Shown here one piece after another: positions 1-8,300 of a DNA stretch of 64,000 nt (its first letter is position 1; each line of letters starts with the position of its first letter). The DNA is taken from assembly GCA_963822435.1 (NCBI GenBank), contig CAWGHN010000003.1, forward strand, positions 310,001-374,000. The letters are read 5' to 3'. The position numbers were made by a program, and so were the translations under genes. The notes under the pieces are model-generated. The model saw only the letters and a list, made by a program, of their open reading frames with translations. It did not search any database and was not told the origin of the DNA. The stretch comes from JAUYQR01 sp963822435 (GTDB lineage: Bacteria > Pseudomonadota > Alphaproteobacteria > Rhodobacterales > Rhodobacteraceae).

Positions 1-1221
1 TCACGGGCGCTGAACGCCTGCATCCTGTTTCTGGCCCAGTTGCATGGCAGGGCGGTGCGCACGGTGGAAGGCATCGCCGGGCCGGATGGCAGCTTGCATC
101 CGGTGCAGCAGGCGATGATCACCCATCACGGCAGCCAGTGCGGCTTCTGCACGCCGGGGTTCATCGTGTCGATGGCGGTGGGCCACGCGCAGGGCCGCCG
201 CGACCATGACGACGTGCTGGCCGGCAACCTGTGCCGCTGCACCGGCTATGCCCCGATCATCCGCGCCGCCGAAGCTGCGCAAGCCGCGCCGGTGCCGGCG
301 TGGATGCACGCGGACACCTCCTTCCTCTTTGCGGAAATATCCCCGGGGTCCGGGGGCGGCGCCCCCGGCGCTTTCCACCCGCGCGACAGCGACGCGTTGG
401 CAGAATGGTATCTGGCGAACCCTGAGGCCGTGCTGATCGCCGGGGCGACGGATGTGGGGCTTTGGGTGACGAAACAGTTGCGCGACCTGACGCCGGTCGC
501 GTTCCTGAACGGCGTGCGCGACTTGCAGGCCATCGAGGAACAGGGCGGGCAGTTGCACATCGGGGCGGGGGTCACGATCTCGGCCTTGCTGGAGGCGGTG
601 AAGGAGCGCCTGCCGTCCTTTGGCGAGCTTTTGCGCCGCTACGCCAGTGTGCAGGTTCGCAACGCGGCGACGATCGGCGGCAACATCGCCAACGGCTCGC
701 CCATTGGTGACGGGCCGCCTGCGCTGATCGCGCTGGGCGCGACGCTGCATCTGCGGCGGGGCGACGCAATGCGGTCGATGGCGCTGGAGAAATTCTTTCT
801 GGAATACCGCAAGCAGGACCGGCTTCCGGGCGAGTTTGTGGCGGGGGTTTCGGTGCCGGGGTCGGCGCCGAACTTGCGCTGCTACAAGCTGTCGAAGCGG
901 TTCGATCAGGATATCTCGGCGGTCTGCGGCTGTTTCAACGTGACGGTCGAGGCGGGTGTGGTGACCGGAGCGCGGATCGCGTTCGGGGGCATGGCGGGAG
1001 TGCCGAAGCGGGCGGCGGCCGCGGAGGCGGCGCTGGTGGGGCGGGCGTGGAGCCTTGCGACGGTTGAGGCGGCGGCCGTGGCGATGGCGGGGGATTTCAC
1101 GCCCTTGAGCGACATGCGGGCCTCGGCGGGCTACCGGATGGAGACCGCGCAGAACATGATGATCCGGTATTTCCATGATCTGAACGGCGTGCCCGTGTCC
1201 GTGCTGGAGGTGACGCCATGA
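1..1221 (+). CDS. xdhA: Xanthine dehydrogenase small subunit XdhA (5' partial)
   Basis: This is the iron-sulfur/FAD subunit of xanthine dehydrogenase, which passes electrons from purine hydroxylation at XdhB to NAD. The frame is open from base 1, so the true start and the first [2Fe-2S] domain lie upstream. The visible 406 residues begin in the second [2Fe-2S] domain, with QCGFC (Cys47, Cys50 counted from the window edge) and LCRC (Cys78, Cys80). An FAD-binding domain follows, with GATDVG near residue 148 and TIGGNIANGSPIGD near 224. The linker between the domains (residues about 107-124) is encoded by a copy of the dispersed repeat at 321-370. The stop overlaps the xdhB start by 4 bases (ATGA), so translation is probably coupled. 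Family assignment is firm. Confidence 0.95.
   Translation, partial: SRALNACILFLAQLHGRAVRTVEGIAGPDGSLHPVQQAMITHHGSQCGFCTPGFIVSMAVGHAQGRRDHDDVLAGNLCRCTGYAPIIRAAEAAQAAPVPAWMHADTSFLFAEISPGSGGGAPGAFHPRDSDALAEWYLANPEAVLIAGATDVGLWVTKQLRDLTPVAFLNGVRDLQAIEEQGGQLHIGAGVTISALLEAVKERLPSFGELLRRYASVQVRNAATIGGNIANGSPIGDGPPALIALGATLHLRRGDAMRSMALEKFFLEYRKQDRLPGEFVAGVSVPGSAPNLRCYKLSKRFDQDISAVCGCFNVTVEAGVVTGARIAFGGMAGVPKRAAAAEAALVGRAWSLATVEAAAVAMAGDFTPLSDMRASAGYRMETAQNMMIRYFHDLNGVPVSVLEVTP
321..370 (-). repeat. Dispersed palindromic repeat, copy 1, in frame inside xdhA
   Basis: This copy reads CTTCCTCTTTGCGGAAATAT, then CCCCGGGGTCCGGGGG and GGCGCCCCCGGCG. It is the reverse orientation of the GAGGATATTT..GCAAAGAGGAAG element also found at 2371, 6181, 56345 and 56576. 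It is translated in the xdhA frame as a Gly/Pro/Ser-rich stretch in the linker between the [2Fe-2S] and FAD domains, where extra residues are likely tolerated. Confidence 0.8.
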
Positions 1222-3641
1222 GCATGGGCAAACCCCTGCCGCATGACGCGGCCCCGCTGCATGTGACGGGTCAGGCGCGGTATGTGGATGACATCCCGCT
1301 GCCGGGCAACGCGCTGCATCTGGCCTTCGGCCTGTCGACCGTGGCACACGGCGAGATCACCGGGATCGATCTTTCTGCGGTACGGGCCGCACCGGGCGTG
1401 GCGGCGGTGCTGAGTGCGGATGATCTGCCGGACATGCCGGATTGCTCGCCCTCGGCGCATGACGAGCCGCTGCTGGCCGTCAAGACGGTGCATTACGTGG
1501 GCCAGCCGGTCTTTCTTGTGATCGCCGACAGCCACCTTGCGGCGCGCAAGGCAGCGCGGTTGGGGAAAGTCACCTACCGCGAATTGCCGGCGCTGTTGAC
1601 GGTGGATGACGCGCTGGCGGCGGGGAGCCGGTTCGAGCAGGGGCCGGTGGTCTGGGCCAAGGGCGATGCGGGCCGCGCGATTGCCGGGGCGGTGCATGTG
1701 GTCGAAGGCAGCTTCGAGGTGGGCGGGCAGGAGCATTTCTATCTGGAAGGTCAGGTGGCCGCCGCGCTGCCGCAAGAGGGCGGCGACATGATCGTTCACT
1801 CCTCCACCCAGCATCCGACGGAAGTGCAGCACAAGGTGGCCCATGCGCTGCACCTGCCGATGAGCGCGGTGCGCGTCGAAGTGCGGCGGATGGGCGGCGG
1901 CTTTGGTGGCAAGGAAAGCCAGGGCAATGCGCTGGCCATCGCCTGCGCGCTGGCCGCACGGCTGACCGGGCGGCCAGCCCGGATGCGCTATGACCGCGAC
2001 GACGACATGGTGATCACCGGCAAGCGGCACGACCTGCGGATCACCTACCGCGCCGGGGTGGACGCCGAGGGGCGGGTGCTGGGGCTGGAATTCCAGCATC
2101 TGTTTCGCTGCGGCTGGTCGCAGGATCTGAGCCTGCCGGTGGCCGACCGGGCGATGCTGCATGCCGACAACTGCTATCACCTGCCGCATATCCGGATTGA
2201 ATCGCACCGGCTGAAGACCAACACCCAAAGCGCCACCGCGTTTCGCGGCTTTGGCGGGCCGCAGGGCATGGTCGGCATCGAGCGGGTGATGGACCATGTG
2301 GCGCATGTGGTCGGGCGCGATGCCTTGGCGGTGCGGAAGGCAAACTTCTACCGCGCGGCGGCGGCGGAGGCCGGGGGCGCTTCGCCCCCCGGACCCCCAG
2401 AGGATATTTCCGGACAGATGAAAGGTGGGGCGCGCGAAACCGACTTGACTTCACGCGGGGCGGCGGCGCCGGTCGCGTCGCATCACCTGGCGCCGGACGG
2501 TCCGGTACAGACGACGCCCTATCACATGCCGGTGGAGGATTTCATCGGGCATGAGTTGGTGGCGGAATTGGAGCGGACTTCGGATTATGCGGCGCGGAAG
2601 GCGGCGATTGCGGCGTGGAACGCGAACAGCCCGATCCTGAAGCGCGGGATCGCGCTGACGCCGGTGAAGTTCGGAATCTCGTTCACGCTCACATGGCTCA
2701 ATCAGGCGGGGGCCCTGGTGCATGTCTATCAGGACGGGTCGATCCATCTGAACCACGGCGGCACCGAGATGGGACAGGGGTTGTTCCAGAAGGTGGCACA
2801 GGTGACGGCGGGGGTGTTCGGGGTGGACGCATCGTTGGTGAAGATCACCGCGACCGATACCGCGAAGGTGCCGAATACGTCTGCGACGGCCGCGAGTTCG
2901 GGGGCGGACCTGAACGGCATGGCGGCGAAGGCGGCGGCAGAGACCATTCGCGGACGGCTGGCGGAATTCATTGCCGAAAAGCATCAGGTGAAGCCTGCAT
3001 CGGTGCGGTTTATCGACGGGCAGGTGCGCGTGGCGGGCGAGATTTACGGCTGGAGCCAAGTGGTGGCCTGGGCCTATCAGGCGCGGGTGTCGCTCTCGTC
3101 GACCGGGTTCTATGCCACGCCGAAGATCGTGTGGGACCGGGTGCGCGGGACCGGGCGACCGTTTTACTACTTCGCCTACGGCGCGGCGGTGACGGAGGTG
3201 GTGATCGACCGGCTGACCGGCGAGAACCGGATTTTGCGGGCGGATGTGCTGCACGACACGGGAACCAGTCTGAACCCCGCTTTGGATATCGGGCAGGTCG
3301 AGGGCGCCTATGTGCAGGGCGCGGGCTGGCTGACCACGGAGGAGCTGGTCTGGGACGGCAAGGGGCGTTTGGCGACCCACGCGCCATCGACCTACAAGAT
3401 CCCGGCCTGTTCGGACCGACCGCGGGTGTTCAACGTGGCCTTGTGGGGCAAGCCCAACCGCGAGGATGCGGTGGGCAAGTCGAAGGCGGTGGGGGAGCCG
3501 CCGTTCATGTTGGGGATTTCCGCGCTGATGGCGCTGTCGGATGCGGTGGCGGCGTGCGGCGACGGGTCGGTCTATCCCGGCCTGGATGCGCCGGCGACGG
3601 CGGAGCGGGTGCTGGCGGCGGTGCGGAGGCAGCATGTTTGA
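1218..3641 (+). CDS. xdhB: Xanthine dehydrogenase molybdopterin-binding subunit XdhB
   Basis: This is the molybdenum-cofactor subunit that hydroxylates hypoxanthine and xanthine towards urate. Visible motifs are GGGFGGKE near residue 226, FRGFGGPQG near 342, the Gly-rich GTEMGQGL segment, and AVGEPP near residue 758, whose Glu (about 760) corresponds to the catalytic base of the family. At 807 residues it is longer than typical XdhB proteins (about 770-780). Much of the excess is residues 385-430, where an in-frame repeat copy (2371-2424) and low-complexity residues interrupt the protein. It starts in ATGA overlap with xdhA and ends with an 8-base overlap (ATGTTTGA) with xdhC. Confidence 0.95.
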   Translation: MSMGKPLPHDAAPLHVTGQARYVDDIPLPGNALHLAFGLSTVAHGEITGIDLSAVRAAPGVAAVLSADDLPDMPDCSPSAHDEPLLAVKTVHYVGQPVFLVIADSHLAARKAARLGKVTYRELPALLTVDDALAAGSRFEQGPVVWAKGDAGRAIAGAVHVVEGSFEVGGQEHFYLEGQVAAALPQEGGDMIVHSSTQHPTEVQHKVAHALHLPMSAVRVEVRRMGGGFGGKESQGNALAIACALAARLTGRPARMRYDRDDDMVITGKRHDLRITYRAGVDAEGRVLGLEFQHLFRCGWSQDLSLPVADRAMLHADNCYHLPHIRIESHRLKTNTQSATAFRGFGGPQGMVGIERVMDHVAHVVGRDALAVRKANFYRAAAAEAGGASPPGPPEDISGQMKGGARETDLTSRGAAAPVASHHLAPDGPVQTTPYHMPVEDFIGHELVAELERTSDYAARKAAIAAWNANSPILKRGIALTPVKFGISFTLTWLNQAGALVHVYQDGSIHLNHGGTEMGQGLFQKVAQVTAGVFGVDASLVKITATDTAKVPNTSATAASSGADLNGMAAKAAAETIRGRLAEFIAEKHQVKPASVRFIDGQVRVAGEIYGWSQVVAWAYQARVSLSSTGFYATPKIVWDRVRGTGRPFYYFAYGAAVTEVVIDRLTGENRILRADVLHDTGTSLNPALDIGQVEGAYVQGAGWLTTEELVWDGKGRLATHAPSTYKIPACSDRPRVFNVALWGKPNREDAVGKSKAVGEPPFMLGISALMALSDAVAACGDGSVYPGLDAPATAERVLAAVRRQHV
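2371..2424 (+). repeat. Dispersed palindromic repeat, copy 2, in frame inside xdhB
   Basis: The copy consists of a GGGGGCGCTTCGCCCCCC hairpin, GGACCCCC, then AGAGGATATTTCCGGACAGA. It is in the opposite orientation to copy 1. It is translated as GGASPPGPPEDISGQMK within xdhB and leaves the frame open. The 3' part is slightly diverged from the GCAAAGAGGAAG of other copies. Confidence 0.8.
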
Positions 3642-4554
3642 TCTGGGTGCCTTGCAAACGGCGATCGACGCGCAGGGGCCGGTGGCGCGGGTGGTGATCG
3701 CGGCGCATGATGGGTCGAGCCCCCGCGAGGTGGGGGCGGCGATGCTGGTCTGGGAAGACGGTCAGGCCGGGACGATTGGCGGCGGGGCGCTGGAGTGGCA
3801 GGCGTTGGCGCGGGCGCGGGCGATGTTGGCCCTGGGCGGGGCGCGGGTCGACCGGCAGGCGCTGGGGCCGGCCTTGGGGCAGTGTTGCGGCGGGGCTGTA
3901 ACGCTGTGGACGGAGGTTTACGACGCGGCGCCTGTGGCGGAGGCGGGGGTTGTGGCCCGCGGGCCGGGGGAGATGCCGCTGGCGGTTGCCCGGATGTTGG
4001 CGCGGGCGCGGGGTGAGGGCATGGTGCCTGCGCCGGGGCTGGTGCAGGGGTGGCTCATAGAGCCGGCGGTGGAACCGAAGCGGGCGCTGTGGGTCTGGGG
4101 CGCGGGGCATGTGGGACGCGCGCTGGTGGCGGTGCTGGCCCCCCTCCCCGGCCTTGCGATCACCTGGGTCGATGTGGCGGCGGAGCGATTTCCCGATGTG
4201 GTGCCCGAGGGCGTGACGGTGTTGCCGGTGGCGGTGCCGGAGGCGGCGGTCGGGCTGGCGCCGGTAGAGGCGGAGCATCTGGTCCTGACCTATTCGCATG
4301 CCGTCGATCTGGCGCTGTGTGATGCGCTGTTGCGGCGGGGGTTTGGGGCGCTGGGGCTGATCGGGTCGGCGACGAAATGGGCGCGGTTCCGGGCGCGGCT
4401 GGCGGCACTGGGGCATGGGGCTGAGGCGGTAGGGCGGATCGACTGCCCGATCGGCAACCCCGCGCTTGGCAAGCATCCGCAGGCGATTGCGGTGGGTGTG
4501 GCGGCGGAACTGCTGGCGAGACGGGTAACCCTTCGGCGAAAGATCAAGGCATGA
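3634..4554 (+). CDS. xdhC: Xanthine dehydrogenase accessory protein XdhC
   Basis: XdhC binds molybdenum cofactor, promotes its sulfuration and hands it to XdhB. This protein is 306 residues long, normal for the family. The N-terminal XdhC domain has the GQCCGG motif near residue 87. The C-terminal Rossmann-type domain has WVWGAGHVGRALV near residue 152. The start is taken at ATG 3634 inside the end of xdhB (8-base overlap); an upstream in-frame ATG at 3541 would duplicate the coding end of xdhB and is less likely. The gene ends in ATGA overlap with the transporter ATPase, tying cofactor maturation to the import genes. Confidence 0.93.
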   Translation: MFDLGALQTAIDAQGPVARVVIAAHDGSSPREVGAAMLVWEDGQAGTIGGGALEWQALARARAMLALGGARVDRQALGPALGQCCGGAVTLWTEVYDAAPVAEAGVVARGPGEMPLAVARMLARARGEGMVPAPGLVQGWLIEPAVEPKRALWVWGAGHVGRALVAVLAPLPGLAITWVDVAAERFPDVVPEGVTVLPVAVPEAAVGLAPVEAEHLVLTYSHAVDLALCDALLRRGFGALGLIGSATKWARFRARLAALGHGAEAVGRIDCPIGNPALGKHPQAIAVGVAAELLARRVTLRRKIKA

Positions 4555-6077
4555 GCGGAAAGCTTCTTTTGAGCGTCGAGGGGGTGACGAAAGCCTATCC
4601 CGGCGTGGTGGCGAACAGCGACGTGTCGTTCCAGATCAGCGAGGGCGAGGTTCACGCGCTGCTGGGGGAAAACGGCGCGGGGAAATCGACGCTGGTGAAG
4701 ATGATCTACGGGCTGGTGAAGCCGGACAGCGGGCGGATGGTGCTGCGGGGCGCACCCTATGCGCCGGGCAAGCCGGGGCAGGCACGCGCCTTGGGCGTGG
4801 CGATGGTGTTTCAGCACTTCAGCCTGTTCGAGGCGCTGAACGTGGCGGAGAACGTGGCGCTGGGCATGGAGAACCCGCCGCCGATGAAGGCGTTGGCGGG
4901 GCGGATCAAGGCGGTGAGCGAGGACTACGGCTTGCCTCTGGACCCGGCGCGGATGGTGGGCGACCTGTCGGCGGGCGAGCGGCAACGGGTGGAGATCATT
5001 CGCTGCCTGTTGCAGGATCCGAAGCTGTTGATCATGGACGAGCCGACATCGGTGCTGACGCCGCAGGAGGTGGAGATCCTGTTCAAGACGCTGCGGCAAC
5101 TGGCGTCGGAGGGGACGGCTATCCTGTACATCAGCCACAAGCTGGAGGAGATCCGGAGCCTTTGCGACGAGGCGACGATCCTGCGGCGCGGCAAGGTGGT
5201 GGCGACCTGCACCCCGCGCGAACGGACGGCGCGCGAGATGGCGGAACTGATGGTCGGCGCGGTGCTGACGCCGCCGGCGCGGGCCGGGAAGGCGAAGGGC
5301 GAGGTCGCGCTTGAGGTGACCGGGCTGTCGGTCAATTCGCCGATCCCCTTCGGGACGTCGTTGAAGAACGTGGGGTTTGCGGTCCGGAAAGGCGAAGTGC
5401 TGGGCATCGCCGGGGTCGCGGGCAACGGGCAGGATGAGCTGCTGCTGGCGCTGTCGGGCGAGGTGAAGACCGCGCCGGAGGCGGTGCGGATCGACGGGGT
5501 GGCGATGGGCGGCAAGGGGCCGAACGACCGGCGGCGCGCGGGGCTGGTGGCGGCACCGGAGGAGCGGCTGGGCCATGCGGCGGCGCCGGACATGAGCCTT
5601 GTCGAGAACGCGCTGCTGTCGGGCGTAGTCAGGAAGGGGCTGACAAAACGCGGCTTCATCGACTGGGCGGCAACGGAGACGTTCGCGGCCGGGATCGTCA
5701 AGGAGTTCGACGTGAGGACGCCGGGCACCCATGTGGCGGCGCGGGCGCTGTCGGGCGGCAATCTGCAGAAATTCGTCATCGGGCGCGAGTTGAGCCAGAC
5801 GCCTTTGGTGATCGTGATCAACCAGCCGACGTGGGGGGTCGACGCGGCGGCGGCGGCGGCAATCCGGCAGGCCATTCTGGACCGGGCGGCGGGGGGGGCG
5901 GCGGTGGTGGTGATCAGCCAGGATCTGGATGAACTGCTGGAAATCGCCGACAATTTCGCAGCACTTAACGGCGGGCGGCTGACGCCGACACGGCCGGTGC
6001 AAGGGCTGACGGTGGACGAGATCGGCCTGATGATGGGCGGCACGCACGGCATGGAGGTGGCGCATCATGGGCAGTGA
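4551..6077 (+). CDS. BMP-family ABC importer ATPase (probable purine/nucleoside uptake)
   Basis: This is a double-ATPase subunit (508 residues) of a sugar/nucleoside-type ABC importer. The first half has a complete site: Walker A GENGAGKST (about 39), signature LSAGERQRVE (about 139) and Walker B LLIMDEPTS (about 160). The second half, from about residue 260, has signature LSGGNLQKFVIG (about 399), but its Walker B region reads VIVINQPTWGVD, lacking the catalytic Glu, as is common in this subfamily. It overlaps xdhC by ATGA and is followed by two permeases and a BMP binding protein. The link to xdh suggests hypoxanthine, xanthine or nucleosides as cargo; that substrate is inferred. Confidence 0.9.
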   Translation: MSGKLLLSVEGVTKAYPGVVANSDVSFQISEGEVHALLGENGAGKSTLVKMIYGLVKPDSGRMVLRGAPYAPGKPGQARALGVAMVFQHFSLFEALNVAENVALGMENPPPMKALAGRIKAVSEDYGLPLDPARMVGDLSAGERQRVEIIRCLLQDPKLLIMDEPTSVLTPQEVEILFKTLRQLASEGTAILYISHKLEEIRSLCDEATILRRGKVVATCTPRERTAREMAELMVGAVLTPPARAGKAKGEVALEVTGLSVNSPIPFGTSLKNVGFAVRKGEVLGIAGVAGNGQDELLLALSGEVKTAPEAVRIDGVAMGGKGPNDRRRAGLVAAPEERLGHAAAPDMSLVENALLSGVVRKGLTKRGFIDWAATETFAAGIVKEFDVRTPGTHVAARALSGGNLQKFVIGRELSQTPLVIVINQPTWGVDAAAAAAIRQAILDRAAGGAAVVVISQDLDELLEIADNFAALNGGRLTPTRPVQGLTVDEIGLMMGGTHGMEVAHHGQ

Positions 6078-6099
6078 CGCGGGCGTGGCGGTGATGGCT

Positions 6100-6143
6100 G
6101 CCCCCCTCCCCCATCCCCTCCCCACGAGGGGGAGGGGAGGCGC
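6100..6143. repeat. G/C-rich inverted repeat (second repeat family), copy 1
   Basis: Cytosine runs, CCCCTCCCCACG and AGGGGGAGGGGAGGCGCC form an inverted repeat in the ATPase-permease gap. The cobN-cobW gap (53776-53823) has a similar run of C-rich arm, CACAAAGG/CACGAGG core and GGGAGGCGCC tail. It contains no gene. Confidence 0.6.
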
Positions 6144-6180
6144 CGGGCCGGCGAGGTTGCGCATGGTGACCGGCGTTGCA

Positions 6181-6233
6181 GGGGGGCTGTCTGCCCCCCT
6201 TACCCCCCGAGGATATTTTGGCAAAGAGGAAGG
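6181..6233 (+). repeat. Dispersed palindromic repeat, copy 3, supplying a ribosome binding site
   Basis: GGGGGGCTGTCTGCCCCCCT forms the hairpin half, followed by TACCCCCCGAGGATATTTTG and GCAAAGAGGAAG. The GAGGAAG at the end lies 3 to 4 bases before the permease ATG at 6237, so the repeat itself provides the Shine-Dalgarno sequence. Confidence 0.8.
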
Positions 6234-6236
6234 CGC

Positions 6237-7319
6237 ATGTTGAGGTTGGAAAAACGACCCTCGCCTTCGGCTTTCTGGCAGAAGGCCTCGCCGTTTCTGG
6301 CGGTGATCCTGACGATGATTGCGGGCGGGATCATGTTCGCGCTTTTGGGCAAGAACCCGGTCGAGGCGATACGGACGATCTTCTGGGACCCGTTGTTCGG
6401 CGAGTTCGCGTTCTACTTTCGCGGCCAGCTTCTGGTGAAGGCGGGGCCCTTGATCCTGATTGCGCTGGGGCTGTCGCTGGGGTTTCGGGCGGGCATCTGG
6501 AACATCGGGGCCGAGGGGCAATACATCATGGGGGCGATCATCGGCGCGGCGGTGGGGCTGGCGCTTTACCCCACGGAAAACCGGATGATCTATCCGGTGA
6601 TGGTGATTGCGGGCGCGTTCGGCGGCTGGGCCTGGGCGATGATCCCGGCGATCCTGAAGACGCGGTTCAACACCAACGAGATCCTCGTGTCGCTGCTGCT
6701 GGTCTATGTGGCGCAGACGATCTTGGCGAAGGCGGCGACCGGGTTCCTGCGCAACCCCGAAGGTGCGGGCTTTCCCGGCAGCCGCAACTTTTCCAGCTAT
6801 CCGGCGGCGTCGAACCCGGAGCTGATTGCCGGGACGGGGATGCATTGGGGCGTGGTGGCGGCCTTCATCGCGGTGATCGGGGCCTATGTGCTGTTGCAGC
6901 GCCATCTGCTGGGGTTTCACATCAAGCTGGCAGGGCAAGCGCCGCGCGCCGCGCGCTTTGCCGGAGTAGCGCCGAACCGGCTGGTGGTCTTGTGCATGGG
7001 GATTTCGGGCGCGCTGGCGGGGCTGGCGGGGCTTTTTGAGGTGACCGGGCCGGCCGGGCAGATCACCATCGATTTCAACGTGGGCTACGGGTTTACCGCG
7101 ATCATCGTGGCGTTCCTTGGCCGGTTGAACCCGATTGGCATCCTTCTGGCCGGGGTTTTGATGGCGCTGACCTATATCGGCGGCGAGATGGCCTCGACCA
7201 ACCTTGGCTTGCCCTCAGCGGCGATCCAGGCGTTCCAGGGGATGCTGTTGTTCTTTCTGTTGGCCAGCGACGTGCTGACCAATTTCCGGGTCCGGCTTTC
7301 AACCAAGGCGGTGGCGTGA
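6237..7319 (+). CDS. BMP-family ABC importer permease 1
   Basis: This is an inner-membrane permease of the BPD_transp_2 (branched-chain amino acid/ribose/nucleoside) type, 360 residues. Hydrophobic segments run from about residue 15 to the end. Characteristic GFRAGIWNIGAEGQY (about 83) and NTNEILVSLLLVY (about 145) match purine-nucleoside permeases of this class. The start is ATG 6237, preceded by GAGGAAG derived from a dispersed repeat. Unlike the other genes of the operon it does not overlap its predecessor: 159 bases of repeat-rich spacer intervene. It ends in TGATG overlap with permease 2. Confidence 0.88.
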   Translation: MLRLEKRPSPSAFWQKASPFLAVILTMIAGGIMFALLGKNPVEAIRTIFWDPLFGEFAFYFRGQLLVKAGPLILIALGLSLGFRAGIWNIGAEGQYIMGAIIGAAVGLALYPTENRMIYPVMVIAGAFGGWAWAMIPAILKTRFNTNEILVSLLLVYVAQTILAKAATGFLRNPEGAGFPGSRNFSSYPAASNPELIAGTGMHWGVVAAFIAVIGAYVLLQRHLLGFHIKLAGQAPRAARFAGVAPNRLVVLCMGISGALAGLAGLFEVTGPAGQITIDFNVGYGFTAIIVAFLGRLNPIGILLAGVLMALTYIGGEMASTNLGLPSAAIQAFQGMLLFFLLASDVLTNFRVRLSTKAVA

Positions 7320-8248
7320 TGTTTGGCAGTATTGATCCGGCCTTGCTTCTGGCCTCGGTGATCGTGGCCTCGGTTCCGATCATCCTGGCGGCGATTGGTG
7401 AGTTGGTGGTGGAAAAGGCGGGTGTCCTGAACCTTGGGGTCGAGGGCATGATGATCATGGGCGCAATCTGCGGCTTTGTGGCTGCGGTGGAGACGGGGAG
7501 CCCGGTTCTGGGGTTTGTCGGCGGGGCGCTGGGCGCGGCGGCGCTGGCCTTGGTGTTCGCGGTGCTGACGCAATACCTGTTGACCAACCAGGTAGCGACG
7601 GGCCTTGCGCTGACGTTGTTCGGCCTTGGCCTGTCGTCGCTGATCGGGCAGGGGTATGTCGGGATCAAGCCGCCGGTGACGGAGGATGTGCCGTTCGGGC
7701 CGTTGGCGGACATACCGTTCGTTGGCCGGGTCTTGTTCAGCCACGACTGGGTGGCCTACCTGTCGGTTGCGGTGGTGGCGGCGGTGTGGTGGGTGCTGCG
7801 GTCGACAAGGACCGGTTTGGTGCTGCGTGCGGTGGGCGAAAGCCATGATGCGGCACATGCGCTGGGCTACAAGGTGACGCGCATCCGGATGCTGGCGATC
7901 CTGTTCGGGGGGGCGATGGCGGGATTGGGTGGGGCCTACATCAGCCTGGTGCGGGTGCCGCAATGGACCGACGGGATCACGGCGGGGGCCGGGTGGATTG
8001 CGCTGGCGATCGTGGTCTTTGCGTCATGGAAGCCGTGGCGCGTGCTGCTGGGCGCCTATCTTTTCGGCGGCATCACGGTTCTGCAACTGAACCTTCAGGC
8101 GGCAGGGTCGGCTATCCCGGTCGAATACTTGTCGATGGCGCCCTATCTGATAACCATCCTGGTGTTGGTCATCATGTCGTCTGGTCGCGGCAAGGCATCG
8201 CTGAACGCGCCGGCCAGTCTTGGCCAGAATTTCCACGCCTCGCGCTGA
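7319..8248 (+). CDS. BMP-family ABC importer permease 2
   Basis: This is the second permease subunit, 309 residues, with about eight to ten hydrophobic segments. GELVVEKAGVLNLGVEGMM near residue 24 and the later GESHDAAHALGYKVTRIR loop are typical for the partner permease of BMP importers. The start is ATG 7319, whose A is the last base of the previous stop (TGATG); an in-frame GTG sits one codon upstream. It should form a heterodimer with the product of 6237-7319 and be energised by the upstream ATPase. Confidence 0.9.
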   Translation: MFGSIDPALLLASVIVASVPIILAAIGELVVEKAGVLNLGVEGMMIMGAICGFVAAVETGSPVLGFVGGALGAAALALVFAVLTQYLLTNQVATGLALTLFGLGLSSLIGQGYVGIKPPVTEDVPFGPLADIPFVGRVLFSHDWVAYLSVAVVAAVWWVLRSTRTGLVLRAVGESHDAAHALGYKVTRIRMLAILFGGAMAGLGGAYISLVRVPQWTDGITAGAGWIALAIVVFASWKPWRVLLGAYLFGGITVLQLNLQAAGSAIPVEYLSMAPYLITILVLVIMSSGRGKASLNAPASLGQNFHASR

Positions 8249-8300
8249 GGCACAACACGCCGAAGGTGCATTGAGCCTTCGCACAATGGGGAGACTACGA

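Noticed and set aside
5796..5840. Missing catalytic Glu in the second ATPase site of the BMP importer
   Set aside because: Looks like inactivation, but a degenerate second site is normal for this family of double ATPases.
4290..6938. Long minus-strand open frame opposite xdhC, the ABC ATPase and permease
   Set aside because: Same cause: Arg/His/Pro-rich shadow of well-supported genes; no start context or domain.
8220..8300. 27-codon N-terminal extension of the BMP binding protein
   Set aside because: It overlaps the permease end and would bury the clear signal peptide that begins at 8301.
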